A DNA stretch of 64,000 nt from Flavobacterium endoglycinae (GCF_017352115.1 NZ_CP071448.1:5071001-5135000); one strand, 5' to 3'. Shown: positions 53,188-62,343, counted from the stretch's first letter. Notes: generated by a model from the letters alone, not told the origin. Program-made: numbers and translations.

Positions 53188-54342
53188 ATGTTGTCACAAT
53201 TATTCTCCGGGATATCTGTGATGTCCCTAATCGTGTTGTTGCTGATTTTACTTCTTCGAAAATTAAAACAGCCTTATTTTATAGCCTATATAGCAGCCGG
53301 AATACTGCTTGGTCCTTCCGTATTTAATGTAATTCATGAACCTGAAGTAATTCTTGAACTTGGTGAAATTGGTATCATTTTATTAATGTTTAGTATTGGG
53401 AGTGAAATTGATTTGGGTTATCTTACTCATAATTTCTACAAACCTTTCTCTATAGTTCTTGTACAGATTGTACTTAGTTTTATCTGTATGTATCTTTTAG
53501 GAACATATGCAGGATGGAACATCATAACAATAATACTCACCACTTTTATAATAAGTTTAAGCAGTTCTGCTATAGTATTTCAGTACCTAGCCCGTACAGG
53601 AGAAATCAAAAGCCGTCTTGGCACGATAACCTGCGGTGTTCTTCTTATGCAGGATATTGTGGTAGTTCCCATGATGATAGGACTTAATTTATTTGCTGGA
53701 GGCGGTATTTCGAGTTTTCAGCTTTTTAAAGTCTGTTGTGGCGGTGTTTTGTTAATTCTATTTTTAAAAGCAGCAGTTCATAAAAAGATATTTAAACTTC
53801 CAATGAGTAAGGAAATTACAGCCGATCATGAACTGCAGGTTTTTATTGGCTTAGGGCTTTGTTTTGGAATGGCATGGATTAGTGGATGGTTTGGTCTCTC
53901 TACCGCTTTAGGAGCTTTTGTTTCGGGTATATTTATCGGACAGTCTAAAGCTACGCATTGGCTTGGAAAAGCACTAATTCCTTTCAGAGTGTTTTTTATG
54001 GCATTCTTTTTTCTCGCAGTAGGTCTGCAGCTGCACGTAACTTTCTTTGTGAAGAACCTTCCCATGATTCTCTTGATTTCCTTAGCAGTTTTACTGATTA
54101 ACAGTCTTTTGAATGCAATTTTATTTCGAGCTGCAGAAAATTCATGGCGGGACAGTATTTATGCTGGCGCTCTTTTATCGCAGATAGGAGAATTCAGTTT
54201 TGTACTCATGAGCATGGCTTTCTCCTTAAGACTTGTCGAGGATTTTATTTATCAAATAACACTGGCTGTCATTACTACCACAATGCTTTTGACTTCAATT
54301 TGGCTTATGATCATTCAACAGCTCATTTATAGATTTAGATAA
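53188..54342 (+). CDS. Monovalent cation:proton antiporter (CPA2/KefB-like), 384 aa
   Basis: About 12 membrane helices are seen, starting with SGISVMSLIVLLLILLLRKL. Family motifs include YFIAYIAAGILLGPSVFN, LGEIGIILLMFSIGSEIDL, ITCGVLLMQDIVVVPMMI and STALGAFVSGIFIGQSK. The protein ends soon after the last helix and lacks the C-terminal TrkA-N domain of KefB, so it is a membrane-only form. It exchanges K+ or Na+ for protons. It starts 13 bp after the Hsp20 terminator and may partly read through. The first GSEIDL motif has the acidic residues expected for the ion path. Confidence 0.92.
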   Translation: MLSQLFSGISVMSLIVLLLILLLRKLKQPYFIAYIAAGILLGPSVFNVIHEPEVILELGEIGIILLMFSIGSEIDLGYLTHNFYKPFSIVLVQIVLSFICMYLLGTYAGWNIITIILTTFIISLSSSAIVFQYLARTGEIKSRLGTITCGVLLMQDIVVVPMMIGLNLFAGGGISSFQLFKVCCGGVLLILFLKAAVHKKIFKLPMSKEITADHELQVFIGLGLCFGMAWISGWFGLSTALGAFVSGIFIGQSKATHWLGKALIPFRVFFMAFFFLAVGLQLHVTFFVKNLPMILLISLAVLLINSLLNAILFRAAENSWRDSIYAGALLSQIGEFSFVLMSMAFSLRLVEDFIYQITLAVITTTMLLTSIWLMIIQQLIYRFR

Positions 54343-54634
54343 ATATAGGTATTGTTAAATCAAAAATGGTTTGCATCATACTTTTTAAAGTGTACGATTT
54401 CTACTTATTAGGTTTTACTTATTATTTTTTTTATAATTCTTTCGAGGTGTAATCTTTAGAAGAAAAACCTCGTTATTCGTTGTGTTTGTGATGTTTGTGT
54501 TTAAAAAGTAGCTAAAATATTGTCATCTAACAGCTGTTAATTATTTAAAACAATTCTAAACTACTGTTAAATAAAACCAAAAAAAATACTTGCTCGTATA
54601 TAGGGTAAAATCTAATCATTAAAAAAACTACCCT

Positions 54635-55069
54635 ATGAAAATCAAAAAAAATATTAAAAAGGCCCTATGGACTCTGTTCATAATTACTGCGCTCTTTTCT
54701 GCCGTTTTACTTTTCCATATCATTACTGCTAAACCTGCTGTTTACGAAAATCCCAATCTGCAGGTGAGCCGTATCGATTTTAAATCCGATATTGATTCTG
54801 CTCAAGCAAAAGAAATCTGTTCGAATCTTAGAGCTATAAAAGGACTTACCTCAGATTCTATAATTGTCAAAAGAAATGTGGTGGTATACTTTCACAATAA
54901 TAAAATTACCAATTCAAAAAAAGTATACGACCAGCTGATGGCAAAAGGGAATTATGACGCCCAGCGCTACATTCTGCCGGCAAATTTAGCCAATAAAGAA
55001 GTTTGCCCGATCAATCAAAATAGTTTTGGTTACAAATTATCGCAGAAAATAAACCAATTTTTTAATTAA
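54635..55069 (+). CDS. Membrane-anchored HMA-fold-like protein, 144 aa
   Basis: An N-terminal membrane anchor (ALWTLFIITALFSAVLLFHII, about residues 10-31) precedes a domain whose pattern follows the beta-alpha-beta-beta-alpha-beta HMA fold: VSRIDFKSDIDSAQAKEICSNL, AIKGLTSDSIIVKRNVVVYF and KKVYDQLMAKGNYDA. The metal-binding CxxC is absent; one Cys lies in the first helix and one near the C-terminus (NKEVCPINQN). It would project outside the cytoplasm. The next gene, for a truncated-globin-like lipoprotein, starts 17 bp after it. A heme, metal or redox partnership is possible, but only the fold pattern and linkage support it. Confidence 0.6.
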   Translation: MKIKKNIKKALWTLFIITALFSAVLLFHIITAKPAVYENPNLQVSRIDFKSDIDSAQAKEICSNLRAIKGLTSDSIIVKRNVVVYFHNNKITNSKKVYDQLMAKGNYDAQRYILPANLANKEVCPINQNSFGYKLSQKINQFFN

Positions 55070-55086
55070 CCCTAAATATATATATT

Positions 55087-55680
55087 ATGAAAATGTATTC
55101 TAAAATTACACTTAGTGTATTACTTACGGCTGCTGCAGCCCTGACTTCTTGTAGCAATGATGATGACAATACTCCAGATCCAGTGGTAAAAGCATCAATT
55201 TATGAGCGTCTTGGCGGTACTAAAATGGTTTCTGATCCTGACAATCCTGGACAGATGATCGAGCAGGGAAGACTTAGTTACCGAAAAGTAGTAAATTCAA
55301 CTATTGGCCTTATTGTAGCCGATATACAATCTAATGCTTCTGGAAACCTACAGGCTCATTTTGCACCGCTGCTTGCTGAAACTGGACAAACACAAGCAAC
55401 TAACATTGCTAAATTATCGGATAATTTGACGGATTTCTTTTCGTTTAATACAGGAGGAACTAATGCAGTTAACACATATTCTGGACTAAGTATGTCTGCG
55501 GCGCATGATCCTGCTAAAAACCCTCGTATGGGAACAAAATCTAGCAATGCAGATTACACAAAATTCGAAGGATATGTAGGAGCGGCTGCCAATGCTAATG
55601 GCGTTGCTTCAAATACAGAACTTTATGTTGATATCGTTGCTGTATTGGAACAATTGAGAACTCCTATAGTTCAAAAATAA
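55087..55680 (+). CDS. Truncated-hemoglobin-like lipoprotein, 197 aa
   Basis: A lipoprotein signal ends in ALTSC (Cys22) and is followed by an acidic tail (SNDDDNTPDP). Then comes SIYERLGGTK, the start of group 1 truncated globins (typical SLYERLGG). The region YSGLSMSAAHDPAKNPRM resembles the F-helix and proximal-His segment, with His140 as a candidate heme ligand; TKFEGYVGAAANA could be the following helix. A segment around residues 45-75 is an insertion compared with a short globin. If folded as a globin, it would be an outer-membrane or periplasmic heme protein, unusual because most truncated globins are cytoplasmic. The downstream glutamyl-tRNA reductase could be related. Confidence 0.6.
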   Translation: MKMYSKITLSVLLTAAAALTSCSNDDDNTPDPVVKASIYERLGGTKMVSDPDNPGQMIEQGRLSYRKVVNSTIGLIVADIQSNASGNLQAHFAPLLAETGQTQATNIAKLSDNLTDFFSFNTGGTNAVNTYSGLSMSAAHDPAKNPRMGTKSSNADYTKFEGYVGAAANANGVASNTELYVDIVAVLEQLRTPIVQK

Positions 55681-55690
55681 TTCCCTTAGA

Positions 55691-55718
55691 AACGCTGCCG
55701 GTTTCTGGCAGCGTTTTC
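55691..55718 (+). terminator. Terminator after the globin-like gene
   Basis: AACGCTGCC (55691-55699) pairs perfectly with GGCAGCGTT (55708-55716), followed by TTC. It lies 10 bp after the stop codon and separates this pair from the glutamyl-tRNA reductase gene. Confidence 0.85.
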
Positions 55719-55937
55719 TATATAGTAAGCCTCTATGATTTGGCCGCCAGGCCATTAACTGGAATCGATTTGATAAAAGATATCTTTTATTATTATATAC
55801 AGTTAAGATACTATATCATTTTTACTAAAGATTAATTCTTCACATACAGGAAGCCATCAATTTAATACCGTTTTTATTAACGGCTGCTTGTTTATGCATT
55901 TACAGATTGATTATTTAAACTTTTTATCAGGTATTAT

Positions 55938-57230
55938 ATGGAAAAATTCAATAAATCGGCACCCTCATTTTATGCTCTGGGAATCAGCTATAAAAAGGCA
56001 GATGCCTCTATCAGGGGGAAATTCAGTTTGGATGCCCGAGCTCATGAGGCTCTTTTGAAACAAGCAGCAGCAGAAGGCATTGAATCCTTATTGGTTATTT
56101 CTACCTGCAATAGAACTGAATTATACGGAACAGCCAACCATCCTTATGAATTAATAAGACTGCTGTGTGAAAACAGCTCTGGTTCGGTGGAAGAATTCAG
56201 ATCGGCTGCTTTTATATACAAAAATGAGCAGGCTGCAACTCATTTATTCCGTGTGGCTGCAGGTTTAGAAAGCCAGATTTTAGGAGATTTTGAAATACTT
56301 GGCCAGATAAAAAACTCGTTTAATTTAAGCAGACAACATGGATTGTCAGATACTTTTATGGACCGTTTGGTAAACGCAGTTATAAAAGCAGGCAAAAAAA
56401 TAAGAACCGAGACTGGAATTTCTTCCGGTGCCGCATCTGTTTCTTTTGCTGCCGTACAATATATAATACGAAATGCCGCTACAGGCAGTAAAAATATATT
56501 GTTATTTGGAACCGGCAAAATAGGACGTAATACCTGCGAAAATCTAGTAAAGCATACTCCAAATTCCTGCATTACCCTTATAAACAGAACAAATAGCAGT
56601 GCAGAAATGCTTGGGGAAAAACTAAGTGTTACAGTTAAGGACTATGCAGATTTAACACAAGAAATACAACACGCAGATATTTTGGTTGTAGCGACAGGAG
56701 CCCGTATTCCCACTATTGACAAAACACAGCTTGGCTTACACAAACCACTGCTGATTCTTGATCTTTCTATCCCAAGAAATGTCAATACCAATGTATTGGA
56801 GATTCCTGGAGTATCTTTACTGCATCTCGATGAACTTTCGGTAATGCGTGATGATACCTTACAGAGAAGACAACAACATATCCCAGCTGCAGAAGCTGTT
56901 ATTGAGGATTTAAAATCAGAATTTTATAATTGGCTAAATGAGCGTAAATATGCACCAGTAATTCAGGCTTTAAAAGCGAAACTAACTGATATAGCCGCAG
57001 CTGAAATGGCCTTGCAAAAAAAGAAAGCCATCGATTTTGATACCACAATGGCTGATGTTGTAAGTGCACGAATTGTTCAGAAAATAACCAGTCATTTTGC
57101 GCACCATCTAAAAAACGAAAACTGCTCAATTGAGCAAAGTATTGAATTTATGGAGAAAGTATTTCAAATAGGACAATACAATAAGACACCTTCTGTTGCC
57201 GAGATAAAATACAATATAAAGCTTTCCTAG
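55938..57230 (+). CDS. hemA: Glutamyl-tRNA reductase, 430 aa
   Basis: This enzyme reduces glutamyl-tRNA to glutamate-1-semialdehyde, the first committed step of heme synthesis in the C5 pathway. The catalytic domain shows ALGISYKKADASIRGKF and the active-site Cys57 in ISTCNRTELYG. Next come HLFRVAAGLESQILGDFEILGQIKNSF and the NADPH domain with NILLFGTGKIGRNTCENL and LVVATGARIPTI, then the dimerization helix. Length and motifs are complete. No other heme gene is near, so this is a solitary copy. A hairpin terminator follows. The gene start is the ATG at 55938, with 257 bp of upstream spacer. Confidence 0.96.
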   Translation: MEKFNKSAPSFYALGISYKKADASIRGKFSLDARAHEALLKQAAAEGIESLLVISTCNRTELYGTANHPYELIRLLCENSSGSVEEFRSAAFIYKNEQAATHLFRVAAGLESQILGDFEILGQIKNSFNLSRQHGLSDTFMDRLVNAVIKAGKKIRTETGISSGAASVSFAAVQYIIRNAATGSKNILLFGTGKIGRNTCENLVKHTPNSCITLINRTNSSAEMLGEKLSVTVKDYADLTQEIQHADILVVATGARIPTIDKTQLGLHKPLLILDLSIPRNVNTNVLEIPGVSLLHLDELSVMRDDTLQRRQQHIPAAEAVIEDLKSEFYNWLNERKYAPVIQALKAKLTDIAAAEMALQKKKAIDFDTTMADVVSARIVQKITSHFAHHLKNENCSIEQSIEFMEKVFQIGQYNKTPSVAEIKYNIKLS

Positions 57231-57348
57231 CGATATAGTGAGAGATAGTTTTATATGATATTATACGCTTTTTAAACCCGTTTGAAAATTCAAGAGTAGT
57301 ATGTGAATGGCTCTGCCAATTAATTTCAGAAGGCTGAAAAACAAAATT

Positions 57349-57396
57349 AAGCCCGCAGGACTTGGTGTTAATCAGACACACTACCTGCGGGCTTGT
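57349..57396. terminator. Long-stem terminator after hemA
   Basis: AAGCCCGCAGG (57349-57359) pairs perfectly with CCTGCGGGCTT (57384-57394). An inner GTGT/ACAC pairing can add to it. It lies about 120 bp after the hemA stop. The remainder of the 598-bp spacer 57231-57828 holds only the weak hairpin at 57701-57763. Confidence 0.65.
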
Positions 57397-57700
57397 CCAT
57401 AAACATAATCTTCCATTTTATGTTTACTATAATTTTTCACAATTATTGTATGGATTTATCTCCCTTAATATATCAGGCAGTTTGTTTAGGTTTTAGAGGC
57501 CTAATTTAAACATATTTTATAAACTAGATTGGTTTTTATAAAATTTTATAGTTTTTGATAAAGGATCTGTACATCATTTTAATCTAAATAGGCATCCAAA
57601 AAATACCATCATCCTATTAAAATTAGTTATTCCAGCCATTTTGAAATTATTAATTACAAATGAAATTACAACGGCTGTAAACAGATATCAAAAAAGATGT

Positions 57701-57763
57701 ATACACCAATGTACACAAAATAAAGTGTGATGAAGAGATTTATATCACTTTGCGATGGTGTAT
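57701..57763. repeat. Nested hairpin 3' of the chromate transporter gene
   Basis: ATACACCA (57701-57708) pairs with TGGTGTAT (57756-57763), and AAAGTG (57722-57727) with CACTTT (57746-57751) inside it. The pair sits in the hemA-chrA convergent region. It may be a structured 3' region or a protein-binding site. No T-run marks it as a terminator. Confidence 0.35.
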
Positions 57764-57828
57764 TTATAAGTGATACTTAACGAAAATATGATTTAGTAAG
57801 GCAAATTCTTGAATCAGGTTCATGAATT

Positions 57829-59001
57829 TTATAATAATTTAATAATAAAACCCAAAATTCCAGCTGTAATAATGATGTAAGGCTCTTTAATGTTTTTATA
57901 ATACACTAAAAGCAAAACGGTTATTGCAGCAATAACTATGGTAGGAATATCGATAATACTTCTTTTGGCAATAATAATTACAGATCCTACTAATGCTCCA
58001 ATAACTACAGCAGTTATTCCTTCTACAAATGCTTTTACAGATTTGTTATCGGCAATTTTCTTAAAATAGGGAGCAAGAATAATCGTAAAAAGATAGCAAG
58101 GCAAAAAAGTAGCTAGAGAAGCAGTAAGTGCACCTAAAAAACCGTCGACAAGAAATCCAATAAATCCCACTGTTATAACTACAGGTCCCGGGGTTATCAT
58201 GGCGACAGCAACAGAATCCAGAAACTGCTGTTCTGTTAACCAATTATTTTCCAGTACAACGCCAGAATGAAGAAACGGAACGATAGCGAGTCCGCTGCCA
58301 AAAACAAAGGCACCAGCTTTAGCAAAAAAAACAGCTAATTTTAAAAGTTTATTTCCTTCATAATCCCACAAAGCAAATTGTAAAAGAATCAGTGAATTAG
58401 TAGTTTTAAAATTCCACCATTTTGGAGGTGCGATTATCATCATATAAAATAGTCCGGCTATTATAAATAATAAAAGCTGTTCTTTTTCGGTTACATAGGT
58501 TACAGCTACTGCAAGAATGAAGAAGAGCCATAATAACCATTTTGTTTTAAAGGATTCTAAACGAAAAGATCCTATAGATTTTAGTGTAAGTTTATAAGAA
58601 CTAAGTGCTATTATGCCAACAACGGCTGCACCAACACCATAAAATACAGCTTGTATCCACGACAAACCTCCATATAATTTGTAAACAATCCCAAGCAATA
58701 ATACCATGATAAATGATGGTAGTATAAAAGCAAAACCAGCCAATGTGGCGCCTAAAAAACTATAATGCACAAAACCAATATAAATTCCTAACTGCGCTGC
58801 AAGCGGACCCGGGGCTAATTGTGCCAGCGCCAAACCTTGTTTGTATTCTTCCTCACTTATCCATTTTCGGTTTTCAACCAAATCTTTATGCATATAGCCC
58901 ACTAAGGCAACAGGACCGCCAAAACCGGTTGTGCCCAATTTTAGAAAATATAAGGTTAATTCTAAGAGACTGTATTTTGAGTTTTTTTCCATTTGCTTCA
59001 T
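57829..59001 (-). CDS. chrA: Chromate transporter family protein (ChrA-like), 390 aa
   Basis: The start at 59001 (MKQMEKNSKYSLLELTLYFLKLG) is chosen over an in-frame ATG at 59061; a -7-like TAGTTTTG at 59066-59059 would place transcription start between them. Two homologous CHR halves are present, each with a FGG or FGS type motif: LGTTGFGGPVALVGYM and KAGAFVFGSGLAIVPF. Repeated LAPGPLAAQLGIYIGF and ITPGPVVITVGFIGF segments support an inside-repeat membrane protein of 10-12 helices. Members export chromate. The family is wider than resistance, so the true substrate may be another anion. It is divergent from an AraC regulator that may control it. Confidence 0.93.
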   Translation of the reverse strand: MKQMEKNSKYSLLELTLYFLKLGTTGFGGPVALVGYMHKDLVENRKWISEEEYKQGLALAQLAPGPLAAQLGIYIGFVHYSFLGATLAGFAFILPSFIMVLLLGIVYKLYGGLSWIQAVFYGVGAAVVGIIALSSYKLTLKSIGSFRLESFKTKWLLWLFFILAVAVTYVTEKEQLLLFIIAGLFYMMIIAPPKWWNFKTTNSLILLQFALWDYEGNKLLKLAVFFAKAGAFVFGSGLAIVPFLHSGVVLENNWLTEQQFLDSVAVAMITPGPVVITVGFIGFLVDGFLGALTASLATFLPCYLFTIILAPYFKKIADNKSVKAFVEGITAVVIGALVGSVIIIAKRSIIDIPTIVIAAITVLLLVYYKNIKEPYIIITAGILGFIIKLL

Positions 59002-59218
59002 AGTATCCCTATCGTTTGGTGCTTTAAAAACTATTTGTTCTTTTGATGGATCTAAAAACAAAACTAAAGGTCAAAATTTATATAAAATAGAATCTTATTT
59101 ACCTTTTGTATCAGGATTACTTTTACAGCTGTTCAGCAGAAAGTATTGCTCGAGTTTAATGGCCTGTGTGCTTAAGCGGAATTTGATGCAATGGTTTTTT
59201 TTTATAATTTAGCTTTGT

Positions 59219-60034
59219 ATGCAAAAAGACAAATTTTCAAGCGGGAGAATAGCGGTTTCTGATGAATTTCAGGAAGTTTTTTCGCATTTTTATTTCGCAG
59301 AAAATAATTCAGACATAACGTTTACCAAGAAACTTCTTCCTTCTTATCAAACTATCATGATTTTTAGTTTTGGTGAAAGTGCCTATATTCATTCGGAAGG
59401 CGATGAGAATATAGAAGTAGAAAAGTGTATTGTGCTGGGCCCAATAAAAAAAGCATTTGACTATTCGCAGCCGGCAGGAAATACGATTTTAGTTGCTAAT
59501 TTTAAGGATGATGCTTTTTACCGTTTTTTTGGATCGGCAGCTTTAGCAGAAAATTTGCCAATTGATCCTAATGATTTAATGAGTGAAAACTGTTTTACAG
59601 CTCTCTGGCACAAACTTAATGGAATTGAAAACAAAGAAGAGCAGGTAGAGTGCATCTTAGAATTCTGCAGACCTTATCTTAGAAAACGAAATCCAGTTAC
59701 CGGCCAACTGATAGAACTTAAAAATACAGCCTACAATCCCATAAAGAAAGTTGCAGATGAAACAAAACAGAGTGAACGCGCTATACAGCTAACTCATAAA
59801 AAGCAGCTGGGGTATTCTGCCAAAGAAATAAACCGTTATCTACGCTTTCTAAAAGCCATTGAAATGATGCAGGATATTGCATGCAGAACATCTAAGAATG
59901 ACTGGTTTGAAATTGTTGGTGAATGCGGTTATTACGACCAAAGTCAGCTTATTAATGATTTTAAATATTATATAAATCTAACTCCTGCACGATACCTTAA
60001 ACTGCAATGCAGTATATGCAATCCTGTGGGCTGA
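59219..60034 (+). CDS. AraC-family transcriptional regulator, 271 aa
   Basis: The N-terminal domain resembles a cupin-like beta region (TIMIFSFGESAYIHSEGDENIEVEKCIVLGPIKKAF). The C-terminal AraC HTH pair is recognisable but diverged (KKVADETKQSERAIQLTHKKQLGYSAKEINRYLRFLKAIEMMQ, CGYYDQSQLINDFKYYINLTPARYLK). It lies divergent from chrA and 70 bp upstream of a flavodoxin-fold reductase, and probably controls one or both. The inducer is unknown. A -7-like TAGCTTTG is too close to the ATG to be its promoter. Confidence 0.9.
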   Translation: MQKDKFSSGRIAVSDEFQEVFSHFYFAENNSDITFTKKLLPSYQTIMIFSFGESAYIHSEGDENIEVEKCIVLGPIKKAFDYSQPAGNTILVANFKDDAFYRFFGSAALAENLPIDPNDLMSENCFTALWHKLNGIENKEEQVECILEFCRPYLRKRNPVTGQLIELKNTAYNPIKKVADETKQSERAIQLTHKKQLGYSAKEINRYLRFLKAIEMMQDIACRTSKNDWFEIVGECGYYDQSQLINDFKYYINLTPARYLKLQCSICNPVG

Positions 60035-60104
60035 TTTCGTTTTCTTCCAATTTTAAGAAATAGCTTCGGTCTAAATTTGTCCTATAAATTTAAAATATAG
60101 AACA

Positions 60105-60695
60105 ATGAGACATTTAATTATTTACGCGCACCCTAACTCAGAAAGCCTGAATGGAAAATTTAAAAATGATCTAGCTGCGTATTTAGTGCAGCAAGACAAC
60201 GAAGTTATTGTAAGAGATTTATATGAACTGAATTTTAATCCGGTGCTTTCACTTCAGGATATGGCAGGCCAGAGAAAGGGCGAGGTATCAGACGATGTAA
60301 GACTGGAACAGGATTTTATAAGCTGGGCAGAACATATCACTTTTATTCATCCTATCTGGTGGACAGGTATGCCAGCTATAATGAAAGGTTATATTGACCG
60401 CGTATTCAGCTATGGATTTGCTTACCGCTATGATCAGGGAATCCAAAAAGGACTTTTAGCAGGAAAGCAGGCCGTAATAATCAATACTCACGGAAAATCC
60501 CATCAGGAGTACCATGAAATTGGTATGGACAAAGCGTTGAGACTTACTTCTGACAAAGGCATCTACAGCTATTGCGGTTTTGAAATCAATCAGCATTTCT
60601 TTTTTGACAAAGCAGATCGTATTACTCCAGAAACTGCCGAGATTTGGGTCGACGAGATTTTATCTCTCTATAAATGTACAACTGTTGGATCATGA
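60105..60695 (+). CDS. NAD(P)H:quinone oxidoreductase-like flavoprotein, 196 aa
   Basis: The protein has the flavodoxin-like fold of the NQO/KefF family: MRHLIIYAHPNSESLNGKF, the DLYELNFNPVLSLQDM segment, then FIHPIWWTGMPAIMKGYIDRVFSYGFAY and AVIINTHGKSHQEY. It binds FMN or FAD and reduces quinones or nitro/azo compounds by family. It overlaps the next gene by 4 bp (ATGA), showing translational coupling, and follows an AraC gene. Context suggests detoxification of a redox-active compound. Confidence 0.93.
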   Translation: MRHLIIYAHPNSESLNGKFKNDLAAYLVQQDNEVIVRDLYELNFNPVLSLQDMAGQRKGEVSDDVRLEQDFISWAEHITFIHPIWWTGMPAIMKGYIDRVFSYGFAYRYDQGIQKGLLAGKQAVIINTHGKSHQEYHEIGMDKALRLTSDKGIYSYCGFEINQHFFFDKADRITPETAEIWVDEILSLYKCTTVGS

Positions 60696-61297
60696 GTCTT
60701 GCTACTACACCACAGGAAATACTGCGCAGGTATCACAATGAAGCCAGCGCAGTAAAAGCTGAACACGGACTTATTCTAATTCCCGATGTTAGCGGTTTTA
60801 CCAATTTCGTTTCAAGTATTTGCATCGAAGCAGGCAGGTATATTATGAGAGAACTTCTCACCACTATTATCGAGAGTAATATTCTCGGACTTAAAGTTTC
60901 GGAGGTGGAAGGTGATGCCGTTCTTTTTTATAAGTTCTGCTGTCCTCCAAATGCAGATTTAATTATTAATCAGTATGAGGTAATGCTTCGTAATTTTAGA
61001 GAAAAGGTACATACCATCGAATCTCTTATTGGCAGAAACATGAATTTGTCCCTCAAACTGATTGCTCATTATGGACTTTTTTCAGAATATACTGTGGGAG
61101 GTTTCAGTAAGCTTTACGGAAATACAGTAGTGCAGTCTCACTGCCTGCTAAAAAATACAATCCAGAGCAATACGTATTTATTGCTTACTGAAGATCTGTT
61201 GAATTTTGCAGGCGCGCAGAAAAACCGCAAATCGGACTCCAATTACATATACATAGATTATAAAAAAGAAATCCTGCCTAAAATTCAGGTAAATTAA
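60692..61297 (+). CDS. DUF2652 adenylate-cyclase-like domain protein, 201 aa
   Basis: Start at 60692 gives a 4-bp ATGA overlap with the reductase. The core reads LILIPDVSGFTNFVSSICIEAGRYIMREL, then LLGL-type turn and KVSEVEGDAVLFYKF, the DUF2652 pattern related to class III nucleotide cyclases. The acidic Asp in IPDVSG and the EGDAVLFY motif mimic metal-binding positions, but the base-recognition residues are not clear. It has no signal or membrane segment. Coupling to the flavoprotein gene suggests a shared role. Cyclase activity is not supported. Confidence 0.82.
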   Translation: MSLATTPQEILRRYHNEASAVKAEHGLILIPDVSGFTNFVSSICIEAGRYIMRELLTTIIESNILGLKVSEVEGDAVLFYKFCCPPNADLIINQYEVMLRNFREKVHTIESLIGRNMNLSLKLIAHYGLFSEYTVGGFSKLYGNTVVQSHCLLKNTIQSNTYLLLTEDLLNFAGAQKNRKSDSNYIYIDYKKEILPKIQVN

Positions 61298-61447
61298 TTA
61301 TAGAATGATATGTCTATTTTTCTAATCGTCTTTTGGTTTTTCCTCTACTGGGAATTGTATAACATCAGCCTGAAATTTAATACTTTACACTAAATTGTGC
61401 TTTGTAACTTTATAACACAGTTAAAATAATCATATAAAAATAAAGTT

Positions 61448-61618
61448 ATGGCAGAAATTAAAATTGAAAAGAAAAAGCCCGTATGGCCTTGGATTATAGC
61501 ATTGCTGTTAATTGGGGCAGTGGTATACTACGTTTTTTTAAGAGACACTGAACCGCGAAGCGAAACCACTATTGAAGTTGAAAATGCTGTGCCAGTAGAT
61601 TCTACAACTGCTGAATAA
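61448..61618 (+). CDS. Small single-pass membrane protein, 56 aa
   Basis: A short open frame starting MAEIKIEKKKPVWPWIIALL encodes a basic N-terminus, one membrane helix (PWIIALLLIGAVVYYVFL), RDTEPR and an acidic C-terminal tail ending DSTTAE. The pattern of a Lys-rich start before Pro-Trp-Pro-Trp and one helix is typical of small Bacteroidota membrane proteins. It lies 66 bp upstream of the PRC-barrel gene and may be co-expressed. No function is known to me. The 150-bp spacer before it (61298-61447) shows nothing clear. Confidence 0.75.
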   Translation: MAEIKIEKKKPVWPWIIALLLIGAVVYYVFLRDTEPRSETTIEVENAVPVDSTTAE

Positions 61619-61683
61619 GCAGAATACAAAGGTAATGTTCTGCATTTGCAGAGACTGATACAATATAATTAAATTAAAAAGAC

Positions 61684-62196
61684 ATGGAAAAGAAAGACAG
61701 AAATTTATACAGGCTCGATGAGCTTTCCGATTATAAAGTAGCTTCTAATTACTCGGATGTTAGAGGATGGAAAATAGTAGATGCAGACAACCGCACTATA
61801 GGAAAAGTTGATAATTTATGGGTTAACAAGGATATGCAGCGTGTGGTGTATCTGGATGTGAATGTCGACAAAGAGCTTATTGAAGACAGCAAACACGAGA
61901 TTCATGATACGATTGCCAACGAAAATACAAGGGAATTTATGTACCGTGATGGCGACAGCCATCTAATCATTCCGATTGGTTCAGTGACAATTAATAAAGA
62001 TACAAAGATTGTACAGGCTAATTCTATCGACTATGATACTTTTAGAAGAACAGGAAGATATAATACCCAGCATCATTTTGACCGCAATTATGAAAGATCG
62101 GTTTTAAAAAGCTATTATCCTGATGATGAAACTGGTTCAACTTATGACAGTGAGGACAATGCTTTTTACAGCAGAAAAGAATTTGATAATCGTTAA
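61684..62196 (+). CDS. PRC-barrel domain protein, 170 aa
   Basis: Residues about 20-125 resemble a PRC-barrel: DVRGWKIVDADNRTIGKVDNLWVNKDMQRVVYLDVNVD and HLIIPIGSVTINKDTKIVQANSI. The C-terminal part is polar and His/Tyr-rich (YNTQHHFDRNYERSVLKSYYPDDE) and likely disordered. There is no signal or membrane helix. PRC-barrel proteins of this type are often stress-induced and may bind RNA or proteins. The upstream 56-aa membrane protein could anchor it. It is followed by two terminators. Confidence 0.88.
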   Translation: MEKKDRNLYRLDELSDYKVASNYSDVRGWKIVDADNRTIGKVDNLWVNKDMQRVVYLDVNVDKELIEDSKHEIHDTIANENTREFMYRDGDSHLIIPIGSVTINKDTKIVQANSIDYDTFRRTGRYNTQHHFDRNYERSVLKSYYPDDETGSTYDSEDNAFYSRKEFDNR

Positions 62197-62236
62197 TCCC
62201 TCTTTTAAAGTTTTAAAAGCTGGATTTATAAATACG

Positions 62237-62270
62237 AAGATCAGATGTTTGAAGACGTCTGATCTTTTTT
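62237..62270 (+). terminator. Terminator after the PRC-barrel gene
   Basis: GATCAGATGT pairs with ACGTCTGATC (one G-T pair) within 62239-62264, followed by six T residues. It lies 40 bp after the stop codon. Confidence 0.8.
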
Positions 62271-62318
62271 GTTTTGAAACAATAGTCGATGATTTGATAC
62301 GATGTATTTTTAATAATA

Positions 62319-62343
62319 AAGGCCGTCTTACAGACAGCCTTTA
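62319..62343. terminator. Second hairpin between convergent genes
   Basis: AAAGGC pairs with GCCTTT, with GTC/GAC inside the loop after one mismatch, in AAAGGCCGTCTTACAGACAG and the following CCTTT. It lies 83 bp from the M16 gene stop on the minus strand and could serve that gene. Confidence 0.55.

Noticed and set aside
59210..59217. TAGCTTTG, a perfect TAnnTTTG -7 element directly before the AraC gene
   Set aside because: It ends one base before the start codon, so transcription would begin inside the coding region; no TTG at the right spacing.
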